Positions 15,537 to 23,830 are shown, counted from the stretch's first letter. The stretch: DNA of 36,539 bases from CALSMU01 sp963926405 (GCA_963926405.1 CAWUXI010000095.1:1-36539); one strand, 5' to 3'. Notes: a model not told the origin generated them from the letters alone. Numbers and translations are program-made.

Positions 15537-15836
15537 ATGTCAAAATTTAGTGATTTAATAAATGGAGATACCCCTGTCTTGGTTGACATGTTTGCGGAAT
15601 GGTGTGGCCCTTGTAAAACAATGGCTCCTATATTAAAAGATGTCAAAAGCAAGGTGGGTGATAGTGTGAAAATCATAAAAATTGACGTTGATAAAAATCC
15701 TCAGGCTGCAGAAAAATTTCAAGTACGAGGAGTTCCTACATTCATTCTTTTTAAACAAGGAAAACTACTCTGGAGGCAATCAGGAATAATACCAGCAGAT
15801 CAATTAATTGAATTAATCAATTCACATCAAGGATGA
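15537..15836 (+). CDS. trxA: thioredoxin
   Basis: A 99-residue cytoplasmic thioredoxin with the active site W22-CGPC-K (C23, C26), the buried Asp region VDMFAEW, and the cis-proline loop RGVPTFILF. It reduces protein disulfides and, relevant here, persulfides on proteins and rhodaneses. It lies at the end of the sulfur cluster, 211 bases after the rhodanese, and overlaps the next small membrane protein gene by 4 bases (ATGA). It is probably a dedicated paralogue rather than the main cellular thioredoxin; this is inferred from location. Reduction by thioredoxin reductase is expected, but no such gene is in the window. Confidence 0.92.
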   Translation: MSKFSDLINGDTPVLVDMFAEWCGPCKTMAPILKDVKSKVGDSVKIIKIDVDKNPQAAEKFQVRGVPTFILFKQGKLLWRQSGIIPADQLIELINSHQG

Positions 15837-16090
15837 AGAGTACTAACCAACCTTTTCATAAAAATACAACCTTGTGGATCATAGCTTCTTTAACACTTGG
15901 TCTTGCTCCTTTTACTCCTCCGCATATTTGGGGCAAACTACAATGGATTTACGGTGGCGGCGCTTTCAGCGGAGACCATCCCATGCAGCCAATGGACTGG
16001 TTTGACTTATTCCTACATGGCACACCATGGTTAATGCTCTTTATTTCATTAGGTATAGCACTAAAAACTAAATTGAAAACTAAAAGTTAA
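15833..16090 (+). CDS. small two-helix membrane protein of the sulfur cluster
   Basis: An 85-residue protein with two hydrophobic segments (about residues 12-27 and 60-76). They flank a loop containing GAFSGDHPMQPMDWFDLFLHGTPWLM. The pattern LGLAPFTPPH...KL...P.D.FDL.LHG.PW resembles a group of short membrane proteins that databases often label RND transporter; they are far too short to be RND pumps, so that label should not be taken as function. The gene is translationally coupled to thioredoxin by the 4-base overlap. A role in the membrane end of sulfur or redox metabolism is a guess from context. It converges with the next gene after 10 bases. Confidence 0.65.
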   Translation: MKSTNQPFHKNTTLWIIASLTLGLAPFTPPHIWGKLQWIYGGGAFSGDHPMQPMDWFDLFLHGTPWLMLFISLGIALKTKLKTKS

Positions 16091-16100
16091 TCGAAGCTAT

Positions 16101-17564
16101 CTATTTATTTAATAGGTGCCCCAAATAGAATTGACTTTTCGGCTCGTTTTCAGCTACTATTATTAATTCCTTTCCTGAGAAATAATAAGTCTTAGCGAGC
16201 AGAACAACATCTTCTTTAGCCCCCTGAAATAAGCCTACGCAAGCATTATCAGCTACAACCCCATTGATATCAACGACACAAAACCTTGTCCCCATTAAAG
16301 CATTAGCGCCATAAATATCTTCAGGGTCTTTAACCTCCTTCCCAACAGGATTATAAAAAACGTATAAGACTGTATCGTTTCCAAACAAAATAGATGAACT
16401 CCAATACCCACTGTGCAGGTTGTCTATTTGATTCATAGCAATTGGGGCAGCCCATAAAAAATCTCCCTTGTTGGAAAACTTAACAACTGCAAGTCCTTTG
16501 CGTTCTTCAACGCTTTCTTTTTCGGTTTTATTTACAACTAAGTGCTCTGCTATCAAGTAACTACTTCCTTTTGGAGTCACAATTAATTTCTTCACATGAA
16601 AATTATCCAATCCATTACCAAATTTTGATATCTCCCTTTTGCTTTTTAACCCTGTAATCAAATTTTCTGGAAGGATAAATTCTTTGCTGTAAACCGAACT
16701 CGAAGACTCATCGTATTTTACGCTAAAAGCTCCCTGAAAATCAAACCCATTAAAGCCAGCATAAAAACCTGAAACGATTAATTCTCCCTCTTTATTAAAC
16801 CCTCCAATAACATCAGCAATTCTCATACTCCTCAATTCTAAATCATGATGTTCTTCAACACCATTTTCTTTAATTAATGTAAGACAGTATTGATTTTTTG
16901 TTTTTATTCTTGCTCTTTTTAGAATGTACAAAGAGCCCTTATTATTTATTAAAGGAACGTTAAAACGTCTTTTCATAGAAGCCGTGGAATAGCTATAATC
17001 CCTTGTCAATATAGGCCGAAGGTCTTTATCCAATATTTTTATCACTAACCCCTCATTCATCTCCTTCATAAAAGGTTTCTCACAAAGGACTCCTATTTTT
17101 TGACCATCACTACTGACAGCTACTTTAAACATTGCTAAATAACCTCCATTCGATTTTAATGACGCAATCAAGGTTGATTTAGATAATTCTCCTTTATTAT
17201 TTAACGTATAAGCATTTAATTGGTCTTCTTGATTCTCATTACTATGCATAAGAGAAAACAATGTCACCTTGCCATTCACCAGTTCAATATTCAAGATTTT
17301 ATCCCCAGAGATTTCTAGCTTATTAGCGTACAATAGGACATTATTAGAATCCAATATATCAATGGATATGGAATTTTCAACCCCCGGTATTCTTTTAACA
17401 ACTGAATATCCAGAATCTATATTTGGGAAAATTTTATACGGTGTTTCTTTCTCAAGTTTTGAAATTTCAGTACTCCATTCGTAAACGAAATCTTGTGAAA
17501 ATATTGCAAAGTAAAACAGAGAAAACACTATGAAAAGAAACAACTTCATACTTCTTGGAATCAT
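16101..17564 (-). CDS. secreted protein of unknown function
   Basis: A 487-residue exported protein. The first ATG gives a signal peptide at about 1-23 (charged start, then KLFLFIVFSLFYFAIFS). The rest is soluble and beta-rich with repeated short strands separated by turns (patterns such as NKGELIVSGFYAG and NKGDFLWAAPI), suggesting a propeller-like or WD-like repeat fold, but the repeats are too divergent to count reliably. No enzyme motif, lipobox or sorting domain is visible. A single-gene unit on the minus strand, converging with the sulfur cluster. Function unknown. Confidence 0.7.
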   Translation of the reverse strand: MIPRSMKLFLFIVFSLFYFAIFSQDFVYEWSTEISKLEKETPYKIFPNIDSGYSVVKRIPGVENSISIDILDSNNVLLYANKLEISGDKILNIELVNGKVTLFSLMHSNENQEDQLNAYTLNNKGELSKSTLIASLKSNGGYLAMFKVAVSSDGQKIGVLCEKPFMKEMNEGLVIKILDKDLRPILTRDYSYSTASMKRRFNVPLINNKGSLYILKRARIKTKNQYCLTLIKENGVEEHHDLELRSMRIADVIGGFNKEGELIVSGFYAGFNGFDFQGAFSVKYDESSSSVYSKEFILPENLITGLKSKREISKFGNGLDNFHVKKLIVTPKGSSYLIAEHLVVNKTEKESVEERKGLAVVKFSNKGDFLWAAPIAMNQIDNLHSGYWSSSILFGNDTVLYVFYNPVGKEVKDPEDIYGANALMGTRFCVVDINGVVADNACVGLFQGAKEDVVLLAKTYYFSGKELIIVAENEPKSQFYLGHLLNK

Positions 17565-17702
17565 TTAATTACCCCAAATCTAAGAGATAATGTTGAACCT
17601 TACAAATATATAGCCAAAGCAAGAGAGTTTCAGAAAACCCGAAAACTAAAATTACCCTTCAAATAAGCTTTTAAAAAATCAATAAGGAATTTAAATGGAC
17701 CC

Positions 17703-18524
17703 TTACTTTTTGAGGAAGCTTTCAGTTAAATTGTCATAGCTCAACCAATAGCTATCTTTTACTAATTCAGAAACATCAATAGTTTCTCCGAAACCACGGA
17801 TTATTATTTCTCCAAAATTATCGTAAAGTTCGTACTTCGTTTTACCACTGAAAACAATTTTTCGGTCTTTTTTGTTATAAATATAAGTCAACTTAGGCCT
17901 TAATGAATTTATTTCTACAGACGACGTCTTCTTAATCTTCCCTAGTCCATCTCTTTGTATAACTCTAAACTTATTTACTCCTGAAATAAAATCAACATAA
18001 AATGCATAGTTATTAGTTACAGGGGTTCCATTTCCTTGCACCTCTCCAATATCAACCCATTTGCTCCATTTGTACTGTTGCACTGTATATGGAAGAGCGC
18101 CAAACTCATCTGTAGTTATCCACTCCAAGAAGCCCTCTTCTCCAACTGTTATTTCTTGGGTTACAAATGTAGGTTTAGGAGTAAGACCTCCTGGGTTAAT
18201 TACTTTAGGCGTACATCCCCTTTTGTGGCGTATTTCAATGATAACCGCATCTCCTAACTCCAATTTAAAATTATTTAAATCAATCTCAAAAGCACTAGAA
18301 TTAACCCCATCTGTAATGAGGCCTCCATTTACCCGTATCTCATAAGTGCAATATCCATACCCTTCACTTCCAAACCCATTGGACACGTAGATGTTTTTAT
18401 TTTGATATTTACCTTCCAAAATAATTATCCCTTCTCTGTCGGCATCAATGTGGTAAGCAGCTTCAGGAACAATTGTTACAAGTGGTAAAATTGCAAAGTA
18501 TATAATAAGTGATATTAAATTCAT
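17703..18524 (-). CDS. secreted protein with a degenerate type IX sorting-like C-terminus
   Basis: A 273-residue protein from the ATG at 18524 (MNLISLIIYFAIL), which gives a clean signal peptide; the frame extends to 18614 but the longer start would bury the signal. The mature part is beta-rich with paired Cys (YGYCTYEI and KRGCTPK). The last 65 or so residues run YELYDNFGEIIIRGFGETIDVSELVKDSYWLSY and end SFLKK, resembling type A C-terminal sorting domains of the Bacteroidota type IX secretion system (Y-x-L-x-D-x-x-G-x-x-I, then I-D-x-S-x-L, and a final basic pair). It would be exported to the cell surface or medium if functional. Role unknown. Confidence 0.65.
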   Translation of the reverse strand: MNLISLIIYFAILPLVTIVPEAAYHIDADREGIIILEGKYQNKNIYVSNGFGSEGYGYCTYEIRVNGGLITDGVNSSAFEIDLNNFKLELGDAVIIEIRHKRGCTPKVINPGGLTPKPTFVTQEITVGEEGFLEWITTDEFGALPYTVQQYKWSKWVDIGEVQGNGTPVTNNYAFYVDFISGVNKFRVIQRDGLGKIKKTSSVEINSLRPKLTYIYNKKDRKIVFSGKTKYELYDNFGEIIIRGFGETIDVSELVKDSYWLSYDNLTESFLKK

Positions 18525-18733
18525 TTTACTATTTCCTAATAACCTCCAACCAAGGTTATATAAAGTATTCGTTACTTCTAACAAATTTAAGTAACCTATT
18601 CCTATTGTACTCACTCTAACAGAACAAAGAGTCTATTTTATGATTAAACTACACATTTTTCCTTTAAAGTGTTAAATTTTATATACGTTTTAGAGGTATT
18701 AAGTATTTATTCTGTAAAACACCCTGCATAACT

Positions 18734-18760
18734 ATAAAGCCAATTAATTAATAATTGGCT
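18734..18760 (-). terminator. hairpin at the 3' end of the ACP phosphodiesterase gene
   Basis: AGCCAATTA (18738-18746) and TAATTGGCT (18752-18760) form a perfect 9-bp stem with a 5-base loop, overlapping the stop codon of the minus-strand gene. On that strand it is followed by TTTAT, a weak U-rich tail, so it could be an intrinsic terminator of modest strength. Confidence 0.4.
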
Positions 18761-19332
18761 AAAAACTCTTTTGAAAAGGCTTTAATTTCATTAAAAAAGG
18801 TATTGAACTCCTCGATGAAAATTGCTTCGTTTTGCTTAAACTCCATAACTGAATTCCCAACGGAAGAACCAAAGCCCATTCTTTTTCCAATTTGCATTAA
18901 AGATAATGCTGTTCCTTCTATGGTTTGATACCTAGAAAACCAATCGTGTGATCTCATATGGGCGTAAACCGGAGTCATTCGGGACGGCATTTGATTTATA
19001 CAAGTATCCAAATAGTCGTATGACCTTTTTATAAATAATGGTAATTTTTCATTTGTATGCTTATTCCACTCAAGGCATAATAAATGATCATATAATATAT
19101 CGGTTATTACTCCTGATATTTTAGGGTAGTTTTTGTAAAACCTTCTCTTACTTTGTAAATAAATCGGATGCGAATCTGTAAATGTATCAATCTGCCTATG
19201 GAGGAGAATTCCTTTCTGAATACTGTCTGAGTAATCTTGATACTGCTTACCCTTTATTGCATCTCCAATAAAATTACCGAAGATTACATCTTCATCATTT
19301 CCCGACAGCAATAAATGAGCTAAATAATTCAT
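18748..19332 (-). CDS. acpH: acyl carrier protein phosphodiesterase family protein (AcpH)
   Basis: A 194-residue cytoplasmic, all-helical protein of the HD-like AcpH/DUF479 family. The start MNYLAHLLLSGND, then GNFIGDAIKG and the ligand-rich HRQIDTFTDSHP, and later YDHLLCLEW, are family signatures; the His/Asp residues bind the metal. AcpH removes the 4'-phosphopantetheine arm from holo-ACP in E. coli; many Bacteroidota carry a homologue whose physiological role is less clear. Full length, single-gene unit, with a small hairpin at its end. Confident in family, moderately confident in the exact activity. Confidence 0.85.
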   Translation of the reverse strand: MNYLAHLLLSGNDEDVIFGNFIGDAIKGKQYQDYSDSIQKGILLHRQIDTFTDSHPIYLQSKRRFYKNYPKISGVITDILYDHLLCLEWNKHTNEKLPLFIKRSYDYLDTCINQMPSRMTPVYAHMRSHDWFSRYQTIEGTALSLMQIGKRMGFGSSVGNSVMEFKQNEAIFIEEFNTFFNEIKAFSKEFLANY

Positions 19333-19452
19333 GTCAAATTAAGATTGAGCTTACTATTAATACTTTCATTATAAAACTTTGTTATTTGGTAAGCTAAAAT
19401 ACCCGACATCAATTTAATAATAAAATACTTTTATTAACCTATTATTGATTCC

Positions 19453-19977
19453 CTAAAAACTATCTCTCCTACCTTTCTCTTTATCATGCGTAAATATCAA
19501 GGTAGCGTCAACAATTTCTTCTACAACTTTATCGGTATAACCATGGTTCCAAGCAATTTTTTTCTCTGTATAATTATAAGATGCGATTCCAATCGGTTTG
19601 TTACTTAAAAATTTCATATCCAAATCTTTTCTGTTTTTAAATAATCCGATATCAACTTTTATTCTGCTTTTTCTTTTATAATCTTTTGGCACCTCTGTAG
19701 TTTCTACAACCAGATATTTGCTTACATAATCGTGTTTTGAAAATTCAATCTTATAAACATACCCTGTATCAAGGTTAAACAAGCATCTACCAGTCTGGGT
19801 GACAGTAGAGTCTAATAACTTACCATTTTGATACAAATACACGGAACCAATATTCAATTTTTTTCCCATTTCCTCCACAGCAGAAAGCTTTACGTCAAAA
19901 ACTATTTTCACTCTCTTTCCTTGCCCTGAAATATTTAAAATAAAGCAGATGAATATAAATATGTATAATAACCTCAT
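19453..19977 (-). CDS. secreted protein of unknown function
   Basis: A 174-residue protein with a signal peptide (about 1-19, LLYIFIFICFILNISG). The mature part begins VKIVFDVKLSAVEE and contains GSVYLYQNGKLLDSTVTQTGRCLFNLDTGYVYKIEFSKHDYV, which looks like a single beta-sandwich of the carboxypeptidase-regulatory or transthyretin-like type seen in many Bacteroidota exported proteins. A basic region and an AWNHGYTDKVVEEIV helix close it. No catalytic motif. Transcribed alone; downstream and upstream lie AcpH and a decayed ParA-like gene. Role unknown. Confidence 0.65.
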   Translation of the reverse strand: MRLLYIFIFICFILNISGQGKRVKIVFDVKLSAVEEMGKKLNIGSVYLYQNGKLLDSTVTQTGRCLFNLDTGYVYKIEFSKHDYVSKYLVVETTEVPKDYKRKSRIKVDIGLFKNRKDLDMKFLSNKPIGIASYNYTEKKIAWNHGYTDKVVEEIVDATLIFTHDKEKGRRDSF

Positions 19978-19997
19978 AATCTTAATTGCTAAAGATA

Positions 19998-20363
19998 CTA
20001 ATTCTTTGGATTCTCATTAAATTTACGTTGCACTAAAACCCCTAATTTAGAAAAGGCTGATAGAGGGATTGGTATTGTTCGGGAGATAAGATTTAAAAGT
20101 ATAGAGTTTGCTACTTTTTTAAGATGTTTAAATCTGTGGTAAGCATAAACATATTTCCACCAGGATCAGGAATTAGAAAATCCCCTTCAAAAGTCATTTA
20201 TACAAACATCATAGCCTCAAAGTCTTGAGCGAAGCCATTTATTTGAAGAGCTTCTAAAGCCGTTCTATTTTCTTCTACTTTGAAGAGTCGCAGCAAGGTT
20301 GGTTGCATTGGTTGTTTTCCCTGAGCCTCCTTTTCGACTAATAAATGATATTACCTGTGTCGT
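19998..20363 (-). pseudogene. broken ParA/Soj-like ATPase remnant
   Basis: On the minus strand from 20360 the DNA reads TQVISFISRKGGSGKTTNA then TNLAATLQ, an unmistakable deviant Walker A motif (KGGxGKTT) with the preceding beta strand and following helix of ParA/MinD-type ATPases, and stops at TAG 20265-20267. A second frame continues with ENRTALEALQINGFAQDFE (ends at TAA 20198-20200), resembling the C-terminal region of ParA proteins. A third frame ends with HLKKVANSILLNLIS and on to a TAG at 19998-20000. The middle of a normal 250-residue ParA, including switch motifs, is missing, no start codon is left, and at least two frame changes occur. It fills most of the 418-base gap before metF. 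Confidence 0.7.
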
Positions 20364-20395
20364 GCCGAATTAAAAAGTTACACGGAATCAGTATA

Positions 20396-21346
20396 TTAAA
20401 AAACTGCAGATGCAATTTCTTTAACTGCAGTACTTTTATTCATTGTGTAAAAATGTAACACTGGAACGCCTTTAGCTTTTAATTCTTTTGCTTGTTCAAT
20501 TCCCCACTCTACACCAACTGTTCTAACATCAGCATCGGTTTGACATTTTTCTAATTCGTTAGCAAGTGTTTCTGGCAAATCAATATTGAAAAATTTAGGC
20601 AAAAAAGTGGTATGTTTTAAAGTCGTAATAGGTTTTAAACCTGGAATAATTGGAACATTAATACCTGACGATTTGCATTTGTCTACAAATTCAAAATATT
20701 TAGTATTATCATAGAACATCTGCGTCACAATAAATTCTGCTCCAGCATCTACTTTTTCTTTTAAACGTTTCATATCTGAATTTAAATTCATCGCCTCAAA
20801 ATGCTTTTCTGGGTAACCAGCAGCTCCAATACAAAAATCAGTAGGAGAATTTTGGCGTTCATCATCCAAGTATTTTCCACCGTTCATCTTTGATATTTGC
20901 TCTATTAATTGCGCAGCATAATGATGACCTCCAGAGCTAGGGTTAAAAACAGATTCAGACTTGATAGGATCACCTCTTAAGGCAAGGATGTTATCCACGC
21001 CTAAAAATTGCAAGTCAATTAATGCATTTTCTGTATCCTCTAAATTAAACCCTCCACAAATTAAATGGGGAATAGCGTCAACTTTATATTTATGCATAAT
21101 AGCAGCACAAATTCCGACAGTCCCTGGGCGTTTTTTAATGGATATTTTTTTCAATAATCCATCGCCCATATTTTTATAAATGAATTCTTCTCGATGATAA
21201 GTAACATTGATAAATGGAGGATTGAATTCCATTAAAGGATCAATTCCTTCGTATAAATTCTCAATCCCTTTACCTTTTAAAGGAGGGATGATTTCGAACG
21301 AAAATAATGTTTCGCTAGCGTTTTTGATGTAATCGGTTACTTTCAT
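20396..21346 (-). CDS. metF: methylenetetrahydrofolate reductase
   Basis: A 316-residue FAD enzyme with a TIM-barrel fold that reduces 5,10-methylene-THF to 5-methyl-THF, the methyl donor for methionine synthesis. The opening FSFEIIPP puts catalytic Glu at residue 18. Family runs include FINVTYHR, LRGDPIK, FCIGAAGYPEKH and AGAEFIVTQMFYDN, which bind FAD and folate. Full length. It is a single-gene unit divergent from lepA; no B12 or SAM riboswitch is recognisable in the 140-base divergent region, which holds a -7 element for each gene. Confidence 0.95.
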   Translation of the reverse strand: MKVTDYIKNASETLFSFEIIPPLKGKGIENLYEGIDPLMEFNPPFINVTYHREEFIYKNMGDGLLKKISIKKRPGTVGICAAIMHKYKVDAIPHLICGGFNLEDTENALIDLQFLGVDNILALRGDPIKSESVFNPSSGGHHYAAQLIEQISKMNGGKYLDDERQNSPTDFCIGAAGYPEKHFEAMNLNSDMKRLKEKVDAGAEFIVTQMFYDNTKYFEFVDKCKSSGINVPIIPGLKPITTLKHTTFLPKFFNIDLPETLANELEKCQTDADVRTVGVEWGIEQAKELKAKGVPVLHFYTMNKSTAVKEIASAVF

Positions 21347-21363
21347 TATCTAAAATAGGGGTG

Positions 21364-21371
21364 CAAATATA
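21364..21371 (-). promoter_or_regulatory. -7 element of metF
   Basis: Minus-strand TATATTTG (TAnnTTTG) ends 17 bases before the metF ATG. No strong -33 element is seen. Confidence 0.4.
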
Positions 21372-21456
21372 TACTCCAAACACGAGAAAAGATAATTATT
21401 TCGCAATTCCCTTTGTTCCGCTCTTTTAAACTCCGAATATTACCGAAGTTTTTCAC

Positions 21457-21464
21457 TACTTTTG
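21457..21464 (+). promoter_or_regulatory. -7 element of lepA
   Basis: TACTTTTG (TAnnTTTG) ends 22 bases before the lepA ATG. No strong -33 element is seen at the normal distance. Confidence 0.4.
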
Positions 21465-21486
21465 CATAGCTTATCTAGAGAAAGAA

Positions 21487-23277
21487 ATGAAGAATATCCG
21501 AAATTTTTGCATCATTGCGCATATTGACCATGGTAAAAGTACCTTAGCTGATAGATTATTGCAGACTACAGGCACTATTAAGGACAGAGACATGCAGGCT
21601 CAAGCTCTTGATAATATGGACATAGAACGAGAGCGAGGCATCACAATAAAAAGCCATGCCATTCAAATGGATTATGAGCAAGATGGTCAAAAATATGTTT
21701 TAAATTTAATTGACACTCCTGGGCACGTTGATTTTTCATACGAAGTTTCACGGTCTATTGCTGCTTGTGAAGGCGCTTTATTGATTGTTGATGCATCTCA
21801 AGGAATTGAAGCACAAACAATATCGAATTTATACCTAGCCATAGAAAATGATTTGGAAATAATTCCAATCTTAAACAAAATGGATTTAGATAGCGCCAAC
21901 CCAGAAGTTGTATCGGATCAGATAATTGAATTAATTGGTTGCGAGCAGTCTGACATTATCCCTGCGAGTGGTAAAACTGGTTTAGGTGTTGATGAAATTT
22001 TAAGAGCCATTGTAAAAAAGGTTCCTGCTCCTAGAGGAGATGCAAATGCACCGCTTAGGGCAATGATTTTTGATTCTGTATACAACTCGTTTCGAGGTAT
22101 AATTGCCTATTACAGAGTTATTGATGGCCAAATTTCAAAAGGAGATAGAATACGATTTGTAAATACTGGAAAAGATTACCATGCGGATGAAGTTGGTATT
22201 CTTAGAATGGATATGGAACCCCGTGATATTGTAAAAGCAGGAGATGTTGGATACATAATTTCTGGCATTAAAAAAGCGGCTGAAGTTAAAGTGGGTGACA
22301 CAATCACTCAAACGAACAATCAGTGTCAAGATGTTGTTAAAGGATTTGAAGATGTAAAACCAATGGTTTTTGCCGGAATTTACCCAGTAGACACTGATGA
22401 ATTTGAAGAACTTAGATCGTCCATGGAAAAATTACAGCTAAATGATGCTTCATTGGTGTTTGAACCAGAAAGTTCTGCTGCATTAGGATTTGGTTTTCGC
22501 TGCGGATTCTTAGGAATGCTTCACATGGAAATTATTCAAGAAAGATTAGAAAGAGAGTTTAACATGACAGTTATTACGACTGTTCCTAACGTTTCTTATA
22601 AAGCTTATCTAAACAAAAATGAAGAGCTAATTGTAATTAATAATCCATCTGATTTACCTGAGCAAACTAAGTTAAACTATATTGAAGAACCCTATATTAA
22701 GGCGCAGGTTATTACAAAATCTGATTACGTTGGCCAAATTATGAGCCTTTGTATTGAGAAAAGAGGAGAATTAACTAACCAGGTTTATCTTACCCAAAAT
22801 AGAGTTGAAATTAGTTTTGACATGCCATTGGCAGAGGTTGTATTTGACTTTTATGACAAGTTAAAAACGGTTTCTAAAGGTTATGCTTCTTTTGATTATC
22901 ATCCAATTGGGTATAGAAGATCTGATTTGATTAAACTAGACATACTTCTTAATTCGGACCAAGTGGATGCATTATCAGCATTAGTGCATAGAAGCAACGC
23001 TTATTCTTTAGGTAAAAAAATATGTGCTAAATTAAAAGAGCTTATACCACGTCAGCAATTTGAAATCCCTATTCAAGCAGCAATTGGTGCTAAAATAGTT
23101 TCGAGAGAGACGATTAAAGCGTTGCGTAAAGATGTTACTGCAAAATGTTATGGTGGAGATATTTCGCGTAAAAGGAAGCTTTTAGAAAAACAGAAAAAAG
23201 GGAAAAAGAGAATGCGTCAGGTGGGAAGTGTAGAAGTTCCACAAGAAGCATTTTTAGCTGTTTTGAAGTTGGACTAG
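21487..23277 (+). CDS. lepA: elongation factor 4 (LepA)
   Basis: A 596-residue translational GTPase that acts on ribosomes during elongation or initiation/assembly and can back-translocate. G1 AHIDHGKST is at 11-19, G3 DTPGH at 76-80 and G4 NKMD at 130-133. Domains II, III and V of the EF-G type follow, and then the LepA-specific C-terminal domain (about 490-596) with the basic end GGDISRKRKLLEKQKKGKKRMRQVGSVEVPQEAF. Full length and canonical. The divergent neighbour is metF; downstream lies a 305-base gap before the cold-shock gene. An 8-bp inverted repeat (ATAGCAAA/TTTGCTAT, 23321-23342) after the gene lacks a T-run. Confidence 0.97.
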   Translation: MKNIRNFCIIAHIDHGKSTLADRLLQTTGTIKDRDMQAQALDNMDIERERGITIKSHAIQMDYEQDGQKYVLNLIDTPGHVDFSYEVSRSIAACEGALLIVDASQGIEAQTISNLYLAIENDLEIIPILNKMDLDSANPEVVSDQIIELIGCEQSDIIPASGKTGLGVDEILRAIVKKVPAPRGDANAPLRAMIFDSVYNSFRGIIAYYRVIDGQISKGDRIRFVNTGKDYHADEVGILRMDMEPRDIVKAGDVGYIISGIKKAAEVKVGDTITQTNNQCQDVVKGFEDVKPMVFAGIYPVDTDEFEELRSSMEKLQLNDASLVFEPESSAALGFGFRCGFLGMLHMEIIQERLEREFNMTVITTVPNVSYKAYLNKNEELIVINNPSDLPEQTKLNYIEEPYIKAQVITKSDYVGQIMSLCIEKRGELTNQVYLTQNRVEISFDMPLAEVVFDFYDKLKTVSKGYASFDYHPIGYRRSDLIKLDILLNSDQVDALSALVHRSNAYSLGKKICAKLKELIPRQQFEIPIQAAIGAKIVSRETIKALRKDVTAKCYGGDISRKRKLLEKQKKGKKRMRQVGSVEVPQEAFLAVLKLD

Positions 23278-23582
23278 ACTTCAATTTATTTTAATTTATT
23301 GAGTGGAGAAAATGGACTATATAGCAAACTATTTTTTGCTATGATCTCATTCAATCTTTAAGTGATATAGCGATTAAGTGTACCTTAATACAATAATTAT
23401 TTATTATTAATTGCCATAAACAAATACCTGACCTCAAATATACCAAGGCTTCAAGAGCTAAATGGAATTTAAAGCTCCAAAAAATAATAGTTGAAATTAC
23501 TCATAAAACAGGTTCTTTCTCAGAAACTTGTATGATCTGTTATATAAATGTATATTTGCAGCTAAATTTATAATTATTTATC
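23278..23582 (+). promoter_or_regulatory. upstream region and promoter of the cold-shock gene
   Basis: This 305-base gap contains no protein-like frame. A hairpin (23321-23328 with 23335-23342) lies just after lepA. The cold-shock promoter is clear: TTG at 23528-23530, a 20-base spacer, and TATATTTG at 23551-23558, both fitting the Bacteroidota pattern TTG-N19-21-TAnnTTTG. The leader to the ATG at 23583 is then under 20 bases, so a long cold-responsive 5' UTR like that of E. coli cspA is not apparent unless another promoter exists further up. Confidence 0.5.
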
Positions 23583-23774
23583 ATGAGTAACGGAACAGTA
23601 AAATTTTTCAATAATTCTAAGGGATTTGGATTCATCACTCCAGAAGAAGGTGACAAAGATGTATTTGTACATGTAAATGGTCTAGTTGATGAAATCAACG
23701 AAGGGGACAAAGTAAACTTTGATGTAGAAGAAGGTCCTAAAGGATTAAGTGCAGTAAATGTGAAAGTAGTTTAA
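23583..23774 (+). CDS. cold-shock protein (CspA family)
   Basis: A 63-residue single-domain OB-fold RNA chaperone. RNP1 (KGFGFI, 13-18) and RNP2 (VFVHV, 27-31) are intact, with the usual aromatic residues for stacking on single-stranded RNA or DNA. It opens MSNGTVKFFN, typical of the family. It prevents or melts RNA structure, often at low temperature, though several paralogues are constitutive. It is monocistronic, with a canonical promoter just upstream and an intrinsic terminator just downstream. Confidence 0.95.
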   Translation: MSNGTVKFFNNSKGFGFITPEEGDKDVFVHVNGLVDEINEGDKVNFDVEEGPKGLSAVNVKVV

Positions 23775-23799
23775 TAAATACTTTTAACATATTTGTATT

Positions 23800-23830
23800 A
23801 AAAAAGCCTATCCTATGATAGGCTTTTTTT
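23800..23830 (+). terminator. intrinsic terminator of the cold-shock gene
   Basis: AAAAAAGCCTATC, a 4-base loop CTAT, then GATAGGCTTTTTTT: a GC-containing stem of 7 bp extended by A-T pairs and a long T-run. It lies 26 bases after the stop codon and is the clearest terminator in the window. Confidence 0.88.

Noticed and set aside
10467..16090. Phage-defence or toxin-antitoxin system in the small-gene cluster
   Set aside because: The small genes are HMA, rhodanese, thioredoxin and a membrane protein with a consistent sulfur-chemistry theme; no nuclease, toxin or defence motif is present.
23321..23342. ATAGCAAA/TTTGCTAT hairpin after lepA as a terminator
   Set aside because: AT-rich 8-bp stem with no T-run after it; kept only as a note in the region entry.
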